Source of the DNA: Nonlabens arenilitoris
GTDB lineage: Bacteria; Bacteroidota; Bacteroidia; Flavobacteriales; Flavobacteriaceae
DNA length: 64,000 bases
Direction of reading: 5' to 3'
NCBI RefSeq assembly: GCF_002954765.1
Contig: NZ_MTPW01000001.1
Location: 186,001-250,000 of the forward strand
Shown piece by piece: positions 1 to 9,475 of the stretch. Within the stretch, counting starts at the first letter, position 1. Each line of letters begins with the position of its first letter. Both the position numbers and the translations under genes were made by a program. The notes under the pieces were generated by a model that was not told the DNA's origin, made no database searches, and saw only the letters and a program-made list of their open reading frames with translations.

Positions 1-1198
1 CTGATTCATAGCTAAACAATGCATTTGACACTTCATTACCGGCGATCAACAATGTTTTTTTAAACTCTAAAAGTGATTGTTCTTGTTGAGCAAGAGCAAC
101 TTCTTTTTGCGTTTTAAGCTTTCGCTTATTTAAAATTGGCTGGGTTAATCCACCTACTAAATTTGCGAATAGAGAGTTAACACTCAATAATTCATCTAAT
201 TGTAAACTCTGTAAACCTCCAGAAGCCGTAAGTGTTAACGATGGATATAAGCTACTATTAGCTACATTGGTCAACTCAAACGAATTTATTAAACCATATT
301 CTGCTGCCATTACATCTGGTCTATTGCGCAATAAAGTAGAAGGAAAACCTAATTTAATGTTTTCTTCTATCACCTGGCTTTCTAATGTTGATCTATCAAA
401 ATTTTGTGGTCCCTTACCTAACAAAATACTCAAGGTATTTTCAGTTTTAAAAATAGCTGTCTCAATATCCACCTGTAAAGCTCTAGCATTATTAAACTGA
501 GCCACATTTTGATCAACGGCTACTTGAGTTACCTGTCCTGCATCTTTTAACGCCTTAATGGTTTCTACACCACTTTGCCTTGTATCAATGGTTTGTTTTG
601 TAATTTCTAACTGTGCATCTAATGCTAACAAATTATAATATGCACTTGCTATACTAGAAATAAGCTGAGTCTTCACTGCTTGATGACCTGCTACACTTTG
701 TAAATATGCTGCTTGTGTGGCTCGATTATTACTGCTTATTTTACCCCAAATATCTGCTTCCCATGATAAATTTGCTGTAATGTCGTAGGTGTTTAGTCCA
801 CCACTAAAAATAGAACCAAACTGGCTATTTTCTGAAAATTCCTGACGAGTATAATTGGGTCCAACATTTAAAGTAGGTTGAAATCCTGCTTTTCCTTGTT
901 TTGCATAAGCTTGTGCCGCATTCATTTGTTGAATTGCTATTCGAACGTCCATGTTATTTTTTAAACCTTCTTCAATATAACTTTGAAGAACGGAATCTTT
1001 AAACATTGTTTTCCAAGATAAGTCTGCCATAGACAAACTATCTAAAGGCAAGTTATCTGTTCTATAAAGCTCTTGCGTCACTTCAGGTAGATCTGGTCTC
1101 ACATAATCTTGAGCTACAAAACAACTTTGTAGTGTTAATGCTACAACTAATATTAATGCGCCTTTACTAAAGTTTCTGTGTTTTATTATTGACTTCAT
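1..1198 (-). CDS. TolC/NodT-family outer-membrane efflux lipoprotein (partial)
   Basis: The reading frame starts at the ATG complementary to 1196-1198 and runs off the left edge, so the C-terminus is missing. The N-terminus is a lipoprotein signal ending in LQSC at about residue 25. The following sequence has the long, alanine- and glutamine-rich helical character of outer-membrane factors, including a stretch with AQAAYLQSVAGHQAV-type helices. It lies 4 nt after the RND pump gene on the same strand. The family forms the outer-membrane duct of tripartite efflux pumps. The substrate cannot be read from sequence. Confidence 0.88.
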   Translation of the reverse strand, partial: MKSIIKHRNFSKGALILVVALTLQSCFVAQDYVRPDLPEVTQELYRTDNLPLDSLSMADLSWKTMFKDSVLQSYIEEGLKNNMDVRIAIQQMNAAQAYAKQGKAGFQPTLNVGPNYTRQEFSENSQFGSIFSGGLNTYDITANLSWEADIWGKISSNNRATQAAYLQSVAGHQAVKTQLISSIASAYYNLLALDAQLEITKQTIDTRQSGVETIKALKDAGQVTQVAVDQNVAQFNNARALQVDIETAIFKTENTLSILLGKGPQNFDRSTLESQVIEENIKLGFPSTLLRNRPDVMAAEYGLINSFELTNVANSSLYPSLTLTASGGLQSLQLDELLSVNSLFANLVGGLTQPILNKRKLKTQKEVALAQQEQSLLEFKKTLLIAGNEVSNALFSYES

Positions 1199-1202
1199 TG
1201 TT

Positions 1203-4200
1203 TTAATCTTCAATAGTTTGTACTGCTGGTTTACCCGAAACTTTTTCTTGTAACCATTGGAATAAGATGAAAAGGATTGGAATAACAAATACTCCTAGAA
1301 TAGTACCAATAAGCATTCCGCCTGCTGCACCAGAACCAATCGAATTGTTTCCTTCAGACCCAACACCTGAAGCTAAAGCTAAAGGCATTAATCCTAATAT
1401 AAAGGCAAATGATGTCATCAAAATAGGACGGAGACGTGATTTAGCTCCATGTATTGCTGCATCTACAATGCTCTCTCCATTTTTTCTTCGCTGTAAAGCA
1501 AACTCAACAATAAGTATGGCATTTTTAGCCAACAGACCGATAAGCATAATTAAGGCGATCTGGAAATAGATATTGTTTTCTAGGCCTAAAAATTTAGTAC
1601 TTATATAGGCACCAAATACACCAAATGGTAATGAGAATATGACAGCAAATGGTAGTAAATAACTTTCGTATTGAGCACTTAATAAAAAGTATACAAACAG
1701 AATACTAAGTATAAATATAAACGTCGTTTGGTTTCCTGCATTAACCTCTTCTCTAGTTAAACCAGAATATGCAACTGTATAGTTACTAGGTAATTTTGCA
1801 ACTTCTTCTTCAATAACTTTAATAGCATCACCTGTACTGAAACCTTCGTTTGTAGCACCTGTTATTGTGGTCGAATTAAAAAGATTAAAACGTGTAACCG
1901 ACTGCGGTCCATACACTCTTTCAAGTGATACAAATTGTGTGATTGGTGTCATTTCACCAGAATCTGTTCTGACATACATGCGGTTCAACGCGTCCTCGTC
2001 TGCTCTATCTTCTGGTAAAGCTTGAATATACACTCTAAATTGTTTTCCATATTTAGAAAAATCTGAAGCATAAATTCCTCCAATATATCCTTGTAATGTT
2101 GAAAAAATACTATTAATTGGAACGCCTTTTTCTTTTGCTAAAGGCACATTAACCTCCATTTCATACTGCGGATAATTGGTGTTAAAAGCCGATGTTGCAT
2201 ATTTAATTTCTGGATGTTTCATTAAAGCCATAGAAAATTCTTTATTGGCTTTATCCAAGTCTGTAAACTCACCTCCAAATTTATCTAATAAATTAACTTC
2301 AAAACCAGATGAGTTACCAAAACCACGAATACTTGGAGGCGCAAAGAAAATAATATTTGCTTCTGGTATGGTAGCCGCAATACCAAACAATTTTCCAATA
2401 ATGGCTTGAGATGCTAATGATGGGTCTTTACGGTCGTCCCAATCTTCTAATTCAAAAAATCCAATACTAAAATTACTACCTGCACCACTTAATAAGCTAC
2501 TACCTTTAATAAAAGAAACTCCAGATACTCCAGGTAAATCTTTTGTTTTTTCGTACAACTCATTAGCTACTGCATTAGTTCTATCTAAAGAGGCTCCTGC
2601 TGGTAATTCTATATTAGCAAAAATAATTCCTCTATCTTCATTTGGTACAAAACCTGTAGGTGTTGTTTTGGCTGCATAAAAAATACCAATTATGGCTAAT
2701 ACTAATAGTAAACCAGAAATCCATTTTCTTTTATATAGTAATTGTAGTGATTTTCCGTATCTATCAATCGTTGCATTAAAACCACGATTGAATAAAGCGT
2801 AAAAACGTTTTAATGGTCCTTTACCTTTCAACTCCTCATCTTCTTTATGTTCTTTTAATAATAAAGCACACAATGCAGGACTTAAGGTTAAGGCATTTAC
2901 AGCCGAAATTAATATGGCAATAATTAGCGTGACACCAAACTGCTCGTAAAATACTCCTGTTGGTCCTGTAATAAATGTAACAGGAATGAATACTGCAGCC
3001 ATTACTAAGGTAATAGAAATAATAGCTCCAGAAATCTCATTCATGGCAGTTATTGTTGCTTTTTTAGGGTTGTGTTCACCTTCATCCATTTTAGCATGAA
3101 CCGCTTCTACAACTACAATTGCATCATCTACCACAATACCAATTGCGAGTACTAAAGCAAATAGCGTTAATAGGTTGATAGAGTACCCAAACACATTTAA
3201 GAAAAAGAAGGTACCAATAATAGATACAGGTACTGCAATTGCAGGAATTAATGTAGATCTAAAATCTTGAAGGAAAATAAATACTACTAAAAATACCAAT
3301 AGAAAAGCTTCAATTAAAGTGCTTATTACTTTTTCTATAGATGCGTTTAAAAATAAACTTGTATCATACGGTATTGAAATATGTAATCCTTCAGGAAGGT
3401 CTTTTTCTATAGATTGAAAAGTTGTTTTAATGTTTTCTATAATTTCTTGAGCATTAGAGCCTTTAGTTTGAAAAATTCCCATAAACACCGCAGGTTTTCC
3501 TAAGGTCATGGCATTAGATGCATAAGATTGCGCATCTAACTCTATGGTTGCAATATCTTTAAGTCTTAAAAACTCTCCGTTTCCTAAAGCTTTAATGACA
3601 ATATTGCTGTATTGTGCTTCATCTTTAAAACGACCACTATACGTTAAAGTGTATGAAAAAGATTCACCATTATTTTGACCTAAAGATCCAGCAGCTGCTT
3701 CTAAGTTTTGTTCAGCTAAAGCTGCAGAAACATCTGAAGGTATTAAACCGTAAGACGCTAATTTTTCTGGATTTAACCAAATACGCATCGCGTAATCTTG
3801 TTGCGAAAAAACATTAACGTCTCCAACTCCACTAATACGCTGTACGGCAGGAATAACATTAATTTTTAAGTAATTTTGAATAAAAGTAGCGTCGTAATTT
3901 TCGTTTTCAGAATACATTGAGATAAACATCAACGCACTGGTTTCTTGTTTTTGCGTTACAACTCCTGTTTGAGTTACCTCTGAAGGTAGTAAAGGTGTCG
4001 CTCTAGCAACACGGTTTTGAACGTTTACCGCAGCAATATCTGCATCTGTTTCTTGATCAAAATATACTGTAATTTCGGCTGTACCTGTATTTGATGCTGT
4101 AGAAGTAATGTAAGTCATTCCTTCTACACCATTAATTTGCTCTTCGATAGGTACAATTACACTCTCTAAAACAGTCTCGGCATTGGCTCCTGTATAATTT

Positions 4201-4340
4201 GCCGACACCTTTATAGTAGGTGGTGCAATATCTGGATATTCCTCTATTGGTAAGCTAGTTATACTAATAACACCTAGCAAAACTATGATAATAGAGATTA
4301 CTGTTGAAAGTACTGGTCTTTCAATAAATGTTTTTAACAT
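1203..4340 (-). CDS. RND efflux pump permease, HAE1/AcrB family
   Basis: At 1045 aa this is the usual length for AcrB-type hydrophobic and amphiphilic efflux pumps. The N-terminus (FIERPVLSTVISIIIVLLG) is the first transmembrane helix. Around residue 405 is the GIVVDDAIVVVEAV segment of helix 4, carrying the paired aspartates of the proton relay. Two large periplasmic loops alternate with two blocks of helices, as expected from the internal duplication. It follows the adaptor gene by 22 nt and precedes the outer-membrane factor by 4 nt. It should export drugs or other small amphiphiles across the envelope using proton motive force. The drug range is unknown. Confidence 0.95.
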   Translation of the reverse strand: MLKTFIERPVLSTVISIIIVLLGVISITSLPIEEYPDIAPPTIKVSANYTGANAETVLESVIVPIEEQINGVEGMTYITSTASNTGTAEITVYFDQETDADIAAVNVQNRVARATPLLPSEVTQTGVVTQKQETSALMFISMYSENENYDATFIQNYLKINVIPAVQRISGVGDVNVFSQQDYAMRIWLNPEKLASYGLIPSDVSAALAEQNLEAAAGSLGQNNGESFSYTLTYSGRFKDEAQYSNIVIKALGNGEFLRLKDIATIELDAQSYASNAMTLGKPAVFMGIFQTKGSNAQEIIENIKTTFQSIEKDLPEGLHISIPYDTSLFLNASIEKVISTLIEAFLLVFLVVFIFLQDFRSTLIPAIAVPVSIIGTFFFLNVFGYSINLLTLFALVLAIGIVVDDAIVVVEAVHAKMDEGEHNPKKATITAMNEISGAIISITLVMAAVFIPVTFITGPTGVFYEQFGVTLIIAILISAVNALTLSPALCALLLKEHKEDEELKGKGPLKRFYALFNRGFNATIDRYGKSLQLLYKRKWISGLLLVLAIIGIFYAAKTTPTGFVPNEDRGIIFANIELPAGASLDRTNAVANELYEKTKDLPGVSGVSFIKGSSLLSGAGSNFSIGFFELEDWDDRKDPSLASQAIIGKLFGIAATIPEANIIFFAPPSIRGFGNSSGFEVNLLDKFGGEFTDLDKANKEFSMALMKHPEIKYATSAFNTNYPQYEMEVNVPLAKEKGVPINSIFSTLQGYIGGIYASDFSKYGKQFRVYIQALPEDRADEDALNRMYVRTDSGEMTPITQFVSLERVYGPQSVTRFNLFNSTTITGATNEGFSTGDAIKVIEEEVAKLPSNYTVAYSGLTREEVNAGNQTTFIFILSILFVYFLLSAQYESYLLPFAVIFSLPFGVFGAYISTKFLGLENNIYFQIALIMLIGLLAKNAILIVEFALQRRKNGESIVDAAIHGAKSRLRPILMTSFAFILGLMPLALASGVGSEGNNSIGSGAAGGMLIGTILGVFVIPILFILFQWLQEKVSGKPAVQTIED

Positions 4341-4362
4341 TATAAATATGTTTGGTGGTTAT

Positions 4363-5502
4363 CTAATTTCTAAATAATGTTGCAACTGGTTTAATTGCTT
4401 CCTCAAAAGACGTGTCCTGAGGCGCAATTGCCATACCACTTTTTAATTTTCCAATACCAGAAATTACAATCTTGTCGTTAGGCTCTAAACCAGCCTCAAC
4501 AACATATAAATTATCTACTTTTCCTTTTACTTTTAAAATAGAAGTCTCTACTTTATTATTTTCTCCTAATTTGAAAATCATAATATTACCTTGTTGCTCA
4601 AAAGTTGCAGTTTGTGGTACAACGATAGCGTCTTTATACTCTATTGGAAATTTAATTTTACCACTGTTTCCGTTGGTTAAAATTTCGTTTGGATTATCAA
4701 AAGCAGCTCTAATTTGTATCGTTCCTGTACTTTGGTTAATCTGTCCTGTACTGGTTTGAATACGTCCTTTTTCAGAATACTCCTTACCATTTGCCAATAC
4801 TAAAGTTAAGTCTGGCGAATTTTTAATACGCTCTGCTTTATTTTGACCTTCAGAGCGTTGTAAATGATCTATATATTGTGCTTCATTAAAACTAAAAAAA
4901 GCATATACTTCGTCTATTTGACTAACTGTTGTTAATGGTGTTGCATCATTTGGGCTAATTAAAGCACCTTCTCTAAAATTAATGGCACCAACAAAACCGT
5001 CTATTGGACTTTTAATTGTCGCATAACCAATATTTGCTGTTACACCACTATAATTAGCTTTAGCTTGAGCTAAATTTGCTTTAGCAGTTTCTAATTGAAC
5101 TGGACTAATAATATTTTTTTCTACTAAAGGAACCAGTTTATCAACCTCAACTTGTGCCACATTTACTCGTGCTTTAGCTGCACCTGCATCTTGGCTTAAC
5201 GATTGTGTTTCTAGTTTAAATAAGATTTGACCTTTACGTACTTTTTGTCCTTCGTCAACGTATACTTTTTCTATATATCCAGAGGTTTTTGCTCTTACAT
5301 CACTATTTACTTTACCTTCAATAGTTGTAGGATACTCAGTAAAACCAGTGACGGTTTTTGTTTGTAATTGTGTTACAGGAAAAGGTAAAACCTGTTGCTG
5401 TTGTGCTGAAGCTGCTTGCGCTTTCTCATTATTATCACAGCTAATCACTAATAGAAAAATACTAGCTATTGATAATATTGAAATTATTTTATTTACTTTC
5501 AT
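4363..5502 (-). CDS. RND efflux periplasmic adaptor (membrane fusion) lipoprotein
   Basis: A 379-aa protein with a lipoprotein signal and lipidated cysteine at residue 22. A biotinyl-lipoyl-like segment (TSGYIEKVYVDEGQKVRKGQ) comes first, then an alpha-helical hairpin rich in alanine and lysine, then the second lipoyl half (IKSPIDGFVG) and beta-barrel segments. This is the HlyD/AcrA domain order. It lies 4 nt downstream of the regulator and 22 nt upstream of the pump. In such systems the adaptor bridges the inner-membrane pump and the TolC-like channel. Confidence 0.94.
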   Translation of the reverse strand: MKVNKIISILSIASIFLLVISCDNNEKAQAASAQQQQVLPFPVTQLQTKTVTGFTEYPTTIEGKVNSDVRAKTSGYIEKVYVDEGQKVRKGQILFKLETQSLSQDAGAAKARVNVAQVEVDKLVPLVEKNIISPVQLETAKANLAQAKANYSGVTANIGYATIKSPIDGFVGAINFREGALISPNDATPLTTVSQIDEVYAFFSFNEAQYIDHLQRSEGQNKAERIKNSPDLTLVLANGKEYSEKGRIQTSTGQINQSTGTIQIRAAFDNPNEILTNGNSGKIKFPIEYKDAIVVPQTATFEQQGNIMIFKLGENNKVETSILKVKGKVDNLYVVEAGLEPNDKIVISGIGKLKSGMAIAPQDTSFEEAIKPVATLFRN

Positions 5503-5506
5503 TATT

Positions 5507-6007
5507 TTAAAGGTTGAATTTATTTTTAATTAGGTTGTCTTTTAGTTCTTTCATTGATGCAGAAGCACTTGAAATAAATTTGAGATAATTGTTATGAAAT
5601 GTTAAATCAAATTTCTCATCTTCGTCAGTAATATGTTTATTTATGGTTTCTTTATAAGCTTTCATTTCAAGATGTAATACTTCAACAGTTTCCCATTCTT
5701 GAATCATATTATCAATATGATTTAATACCGAATCTTTATTAATTACAAAATACTTTTTGCGGTCGCCCGTTTTGGTAAAGTATTCTATTTTTTTTAAGTC
5801 TTGTAAGTGGTTTAGATGTGTAGAAATGGTGCTTTTACTTGCGCATAATACCTCTACCATTTCATCAAAAGTTGCTCCTCGTTTTCCTGTTAAAATCACA
5901 TAAGCCATTATACGTGCTGCAACAGGTGCTAAACTATCTTTACTTTCTAAATGAACGCCTAGTCTTTCTACAAGCTCCATTTTTTCCTTGCAAATCGAAT
6001 CTTTCAT
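5507..6007 (-). CDS. GbsR/MarR-family transcriptional regulator of the efflux operon
   Basis: A 166-aa protein with a winged helix-turn-helix at about residues 25-90. The segment TFDEMVEVLCASKSTISTHLNHLQDLKKIEY is the DNA-recognition helix and the GDRKKYF segment is the wing. A helical C-terminal dimerisation region follows. It is the first gene of the efflux operon, 4 nt before the adaptor. A perfect inverted repeat lies upstream at 6059-6078 next to a promoter box, so autorepression with release by pump substrates is a reasonable inference from other MarR-type efflux regulators. Confidence 0.88.
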   Translation of the reverse strand: MKDSICKEKMELVERLGVHLESKDSLAPVAARIMAYVILTGKRGATFDEMVEVLCASKSTISTHLNHLQDLKKIEYFTKTGDRKKYFVINKDSVLNHIDNMIQEWETVEVLHLEMKAYKETINKHITDEDEKFDLTFHNNYLKFISSASASMKELKDNLIKNKFNL

Positions 6008-6045
6008 TTTTATTTAAGTTAAGTTATAATCATTATTTAATCATG

Positions 6046-6053
6046 CAAATATA
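6046..6053 (-). promoter_or_regulatory. Putative -7 box of the efflux operon promoter
   Basis: The minus strand reads TATATTTG, an exact match to the Bacteroidota -7 consensus TAnnTTTG, 39 nt before the regulator start codon. No clear -33 TTG is seen at the expected distance. Confidence 0.5.
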
Positions 6054-6058
6054 TAACT

Positions 6059-6078
6059 AGTTCGGAACTAACCGAACT
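6059..6078. promoter_or_regulatory. Putative operator of the efflux regulator
   Basis: AGTTCGG and CCGAACT form a perfect 7-bp inverted repeat around the spacer AACTAA. It sits just upstream of the TATATTTG box, where -33 contacts would fall. The position and symmetry suit a MarR-type dimer that blocks its own promoter. The role is inferred. Confidence 0.5.
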
Positions 6079-6319
6079 GAACGAAGTTAAATATTGTTAA
6101 AGAAATTTCTTTTCAATTGGCGTATACAATCTTCAATTTTAAAGATTATAATCATCAAATTAATACTGATCATATGGCAATATTGACAATACGATATCTT
6201 CTTAAGTCAATATAACCGGTGTTTTGGGATGTTTTTCCCCCTAATACTGTACTATCTATGATGGATTTGAAATTAAAAAATCAACTATTTAAGGTAATTT
6301 CATATTCTAAATCACTCAT
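6079..6319. other. Intergenic region between divergent efflux operon and PL6 gene
   Basis: The whole gap from 6008 to 6319 is 312 bp. Apart from the efflux operator and -7 box it is AT-rich. A weak -7-like TGGATTTG lies near 6261. No RNA gene or convincing reading frame was seen. Confidence 0.4.
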
Positions 6320-8620
6320 ATGAAAAAGCTACTTCTTATTCTATTATTAATTTTAAACTTCAGCTGCAGTGAAGAACAAAATAATCCTCTGGATACAGTT
6401 GTAAAGAATATAGAAGATTTACAAAACGCGATTGATAATGCTCAACCTGGTGATGAGATTATTCTATCAAATGGCGTTTGGGAAAACTCTCAAATAAAAT
6501 TTCATGCTACAGGCACTGAAAAACAACCTATCACCTTGAGAGCAGAAACGCCAGGAAAAGTAACGCTAGAAGGTGAATCTGTTTTAAAAATAAGTGGAGA
6601 ACACTTAATTGTTAAAGATTTATATTTTAAAAATGGTTACACACCAGATGAAGCGGTTATCATATTCCGCAATAGTCCAGATTCTATAGCATACAACTGC
6701 CGCGTTACAGGTACCGTAATAGAAGATTACACACAGCTAGATAGACACAGAAAAGATCATTGGGTAGAATTTTATGGACAGCATAACGAGCTGGACCATT
6801 CTTATATCACTGGAAAATCTAATGAAGGTCCGACCGTAAAAGTTTATTTAAATGATAATAGACATATTAACAATTATCATAAAATTCACGACAACCATTT
6901 CGGTCCACGACCTAGAAAAGGTGGACCTAAGGCAGAGACTATGCAATTAGGAGCTAGTACAACCTCTATGACACCATCATACACTCAAGTGACTAATAAC
7001 TTATTTGAAAAGTGTAATGGCGAGGTTGAAATCATATCTAGTAAATCTAATTTCAACAACTTTAGTAACAACGTATTTTTAGAAAGTGAAGGTTCTGTAG
7101 TGACACGACATGGTAACTATGCCACTATCAGTGGTAATCTGTTCATTGCAAATGATAATCCTTATGTGGGCGGTATAAGAGTAATTAACACTGGCCACTG
7201 GATAACAAATAATTATTTCTATGGCTTGAAAGGTCAGGAATTTCGTGCCGCGCTTGCTATAATGAACGGTATCCCTAAATCACCTTTAAACCGTTATAAT
7301 CAGGTTACAGATGCTGTGATTGCTCATAACAGCTGGATCAATTGCGAGCAACCTATTCACTTTTCTGTAGGCGTAAACTTAGATCAGGCAGACGTGCTAC
7401 CGCCATCAGAAATTAGATCTGCAAGGCCTAAAAGAGTCATCTTTGCAAACAATTTTGTTTACAACCAGTCGGCTACCTCTTACCCTATCAAGGCTTATGA
7501 TAAAATTGACGGTGTAAAATTCAAGAGTAATCTATGGACCACTGCCTTTGATAATGAGACGACAGATTTGGATTATTTCGCTTTCGCGAAAGCGGACTTA
7601 AAACCAGCATATGAGATCTACTATACTCCTACAAATTATAATAAAGAGTTGTACAACGGATTTAACTTCAACACCATAGATACCGATGCATTAGGTGAAA
7701 ACAGAAATCAAGATCAAAATTATATAGGAGCGATTATTCCACCTCTTCAAAAAGAACCTGTGCAATTGAAAACGAGTAATTATGGTCCAGAATGGTTTAC
7801 GGCAAGACAGGGAAATCAAGATATTAAAACCCACAAAGTGTCTAACTCTAGCGAATTACTAGCTGCTATTGATAAAGCAAATTCTGAAGATATCATCCTA
7901 TTAGAAGATGGTAACTATCTTATTGATAAGACTATAAATTTATCTAAGGAACTGACCATTACAAGTAAAGAGCAAAAGGTAACCATACAATTTGACGCTC
8001 TTAAGACTGGATTCTTGATGCATCCTAAAGGTATTTTACACTTAGAAAATCTAAACATTATAGGTACACCAGAACAAGATCTATTTAATACGCTAGATGA
8101 AAATATGTCCATGGCTTACGGAATACATTTAAATCATGTAAACATATCTAACTTTAAATCTGTACTAGACGCCTCTAAAAGCTCATTTGCAGATGAAATC
8201 ACCATAAGCGATTCACAATTTAATAACTGCAAAAATGGTTTCTTGTTAGATAAAGAAACTGATGATAAAGGAGATTATAACGTAGAATTCTTAACGGTTA
8301 CTAATTCTACCTTTGATAACATCTCTAATGAGGTGATTGACTTTTATCGTGGTGGATATGATGAATCAACTATAGGTGGAGTTCTAACATTAAGTAATAA
8401 TGTATTTAAAAATTGTGGTAAAGAGGATAAAGATGAGATTTTAATCAATACTCGTGGTATTATTAACGTCACAATGAAAGACAATCTATTCACAAATAAT
8501 AAAACAAAGCTCACTGCGGTACTATGGGGTGCAAAAGGTCAAGAGCCTATTAACAATACCATTACCAACTCTGGTGAGATTAAGGTGGTTGAGAACATCG
8601 CATTAAAATTGGTTTACTAA
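6320..8620 (+). CDS. PL6-family alginate lyase (chondroitinase-B-like beta-helix lipoprotein)
   Basis: A 766-aa lipoprotein with its lipid cysteine at residue 16, followed by acidic residues (CSEEQ) typical of surface export in this phylum. The N-terminal half is a parallel beta-helix. It carries the PL6 signature: calcium-binding acids in NGEVEIIS, then Lys242 and Arg263 (in VTRHG). The 21-residue Lys-Arg spacing matches my recollection of characterised PL6 enzymes. A second beta-helix fills the C-terminal half, as in two-domain PL6 lyases. It would cleave alginate by beta-elimination. It is transcribed alone, ending at the hairpin at 8641-8676. A copy of the dispersed palindrome encodes FAFAKA inside it. 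Confidence 0.92.
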   Translation: MKKLLLILLLILNFSCSEEQNNPLDTVVKNIEDLQNAIDNAQPGDEIILSNGVWENSQIKFHATGTEKQPITLRAETPGKVTLEGESVLKISGEHLIVKDLYFKNGYTPDEAVIIFRNSPDSIAYNCRVTGTVIEDYTQLDRHRKDHWVEFYGQHNELDHSYITGKSNEGPTVKVYLNDNRHINNYHKIHDNHFGPRPRKGGPKAETMQLGASTTSMTPSYTQVTNNLFEKCNGEVEIISSKSNFNNFSNNVFLESEGSVVTRHGNYATISGNLFIANDNPYVGGIRVINTGHWITNNYFYGLKGQEFRAALAIMNGIPKSPLNRYNQVTDAVIAHNSWINCEQPIHFSVGVNLDQADVLPPSEIRSARPKRVIFANNFVYNQSATSYPIKAYDKIDGVKFKSNLWTTAFDNETTDLDYFAFAKADLKPAYEIYYTPTNYNKELYNGFNFNTIDTDALGENRNQDQNYIGAIIPPLQKEPVQLKTSNYGPEWFTARQGNQDIKTHKVSNSSELLAAIDKANSEDIILLEDGNYLIDKTINLSKELTITSKEQKVTIQFDALKTGFLMHPKGILHLENLNIIGTPEQDLFNTLDENMSMAYGIHLNHVNISNFKSVLDASKSSFADEITISDSQFNNCKNGFLLDKETDDKGDYNVEFLTVTNSTFDNISNEVIDFYRGGYDESTIGGVLTLSNNVFKNCGKEDKDEILINTRGIINVTMKDNLFTNNKTKLTAVLWGAKGQEPINNTITNSGEIKVVENIALKLVY
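7579..7594. repeat. Dispersed palindrome CGCTTTCGCGAAAGCG, copy 1 (exact)
   Basis: An exact 16-bp palindrome inside the first PL6 gene, read in frame as AFAKA. Confidence 0.9.
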
Positions 8621-8640
8621 GAATAGTAACCAGTAGGCAT

Positions 8641-8676
8641 AAAAAAAACCTGATATAACTATCAGGTTTTTTTTGT
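8641..8676. terminator. Bidirectional intrinsic terminator
   Basis: AAAAAACCTGAT pairs with ATCAGGTTTTTT around the loop ATAACT. The stem has an A run before it and a T run after it, so it can end both the plus-strand PL6 gene and the minus-strand SDR operon. Confidence 0.9.
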
Positions 8677-8701
8677 TTTGAATTTTTGACTAATTCAATG
8701 A

Positions 8702-9457
8702 CTAACTAAATGCTAGTCCACCATTAATATCAATATTAGTACCAGTTATATAGGCACTCTTATCAGTGGCAAGATAAACGACTAGATCTGCAACATCTTC
8801 TGCATATCCCTGACGACGTAATGGCGCCATTCCAGCAACCTTAGTACGTACCTCATCTGGTGTGAAGTCATCATGAAACTTTGTTGCAATCATACCTGGC
8901 GCAACTGCATTAACACGTATACCATCTGGACCAAATTCTTTTGCCCAACCTCTAGTAAGAGTCATAATTGCTCCTTTTGCAGCAGCATAAAGAGTGGCAC
9001 CACCACCACCACCATCACGACCTGCTAGCGAAGATAAATTAATGATAGAACCACCATCGCCCATCAAAGGTCTTATAGCTTGGGTAACAAAAAAGGTAGA
9101 TTTATAATTAAGATCTACTAATAGATCAAAGAATTCTTCATCTACTTCTTCTGTTTTCTTTCTAGCTACCAGTCCACCGGTATTGTTCACTAAAACATGA
9201 ACCTCACTACCGTAAGCAGCAACAGTTGCATCTTTAAGTTTTTGAACACCTGTCATTTTAGTTAAATCAGCTTGTACAATTGTACATGATCCACCGGCGT
9301 CTTCAATCATTTTTTTTGTTTCCTCTGCTTTACTGGCACTACTGTTATAATTAATAACCACTTTAGCACCTTCGGCAGCGAGTTGTAAAGAGATAGAACG
9401 ACCTATATCTCGCGCTCCACCTGTTACAACAGCAACTTTATTTTTAAGTTTACTCAT
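8702..9457 (-). CDS. SDR-family oxidoreductase, candidate DEH reductase
   Basis: A 251-aa classical short-chain dehydrogenase. It has the TGGARDIG nucleotide-binding glycine motif near residue 13, NNTGG at the NNAG position, a catalytic Ser (NLSSLAG) and YAAAK with Tyr/Lys. The last gene of the PL17-kdgF-SDR-SDR operon, 18 nt after the other SDR. In alginate pathways an SDR reduces 4-deoxy-L-erythro-5-hexoseulose uronate (DEH) to KDG. Either of the two SDRs in this operon could be that enzyme. It has no signal peptide, consistent with a cytoplasmic location. Confidence 0.88.
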   Translation of the reverse strand: MSKLKNKVAVVTGGARDIGRSISLQLAAEGAKVVINYNSSASKAEETKKMIEDAGGSCTIVQADLTKMTGVQKLKDATVAAYGSEVHVLVNNTGGLVARKKTEEVDEEFFDLLVDLNYKSTFFVTQAIRPLMGDGGSIINLSSLAGRDGGGGGATLYAAAKGAIMTLTRGWAKEFGPDGIRVNAVAPGMIATKFHDDFTPDEVRTKVAGMAPLRRQGYAEDVADLVVYLATDKSAYITGTNIDINGGLAFS

Positions 9458-9475
9458 TTTATTATGAATATTAAA

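Noticed and set aside
6121..6140. Possible fourth TTGGTnnACCAA operator before the first PL6 gene
   Set aside because: AATTGGCGTATACAATC only matches one half-site, so it is not counted.
7579..7594. Interpreting the palindrome as a terminator hairpin or REP element
   Set aside because: The palindrome has no loop, it is often inside genes, and it has no flanking T run or paired larger repeat, so it does not behave as a terminator or a REP/BIME.
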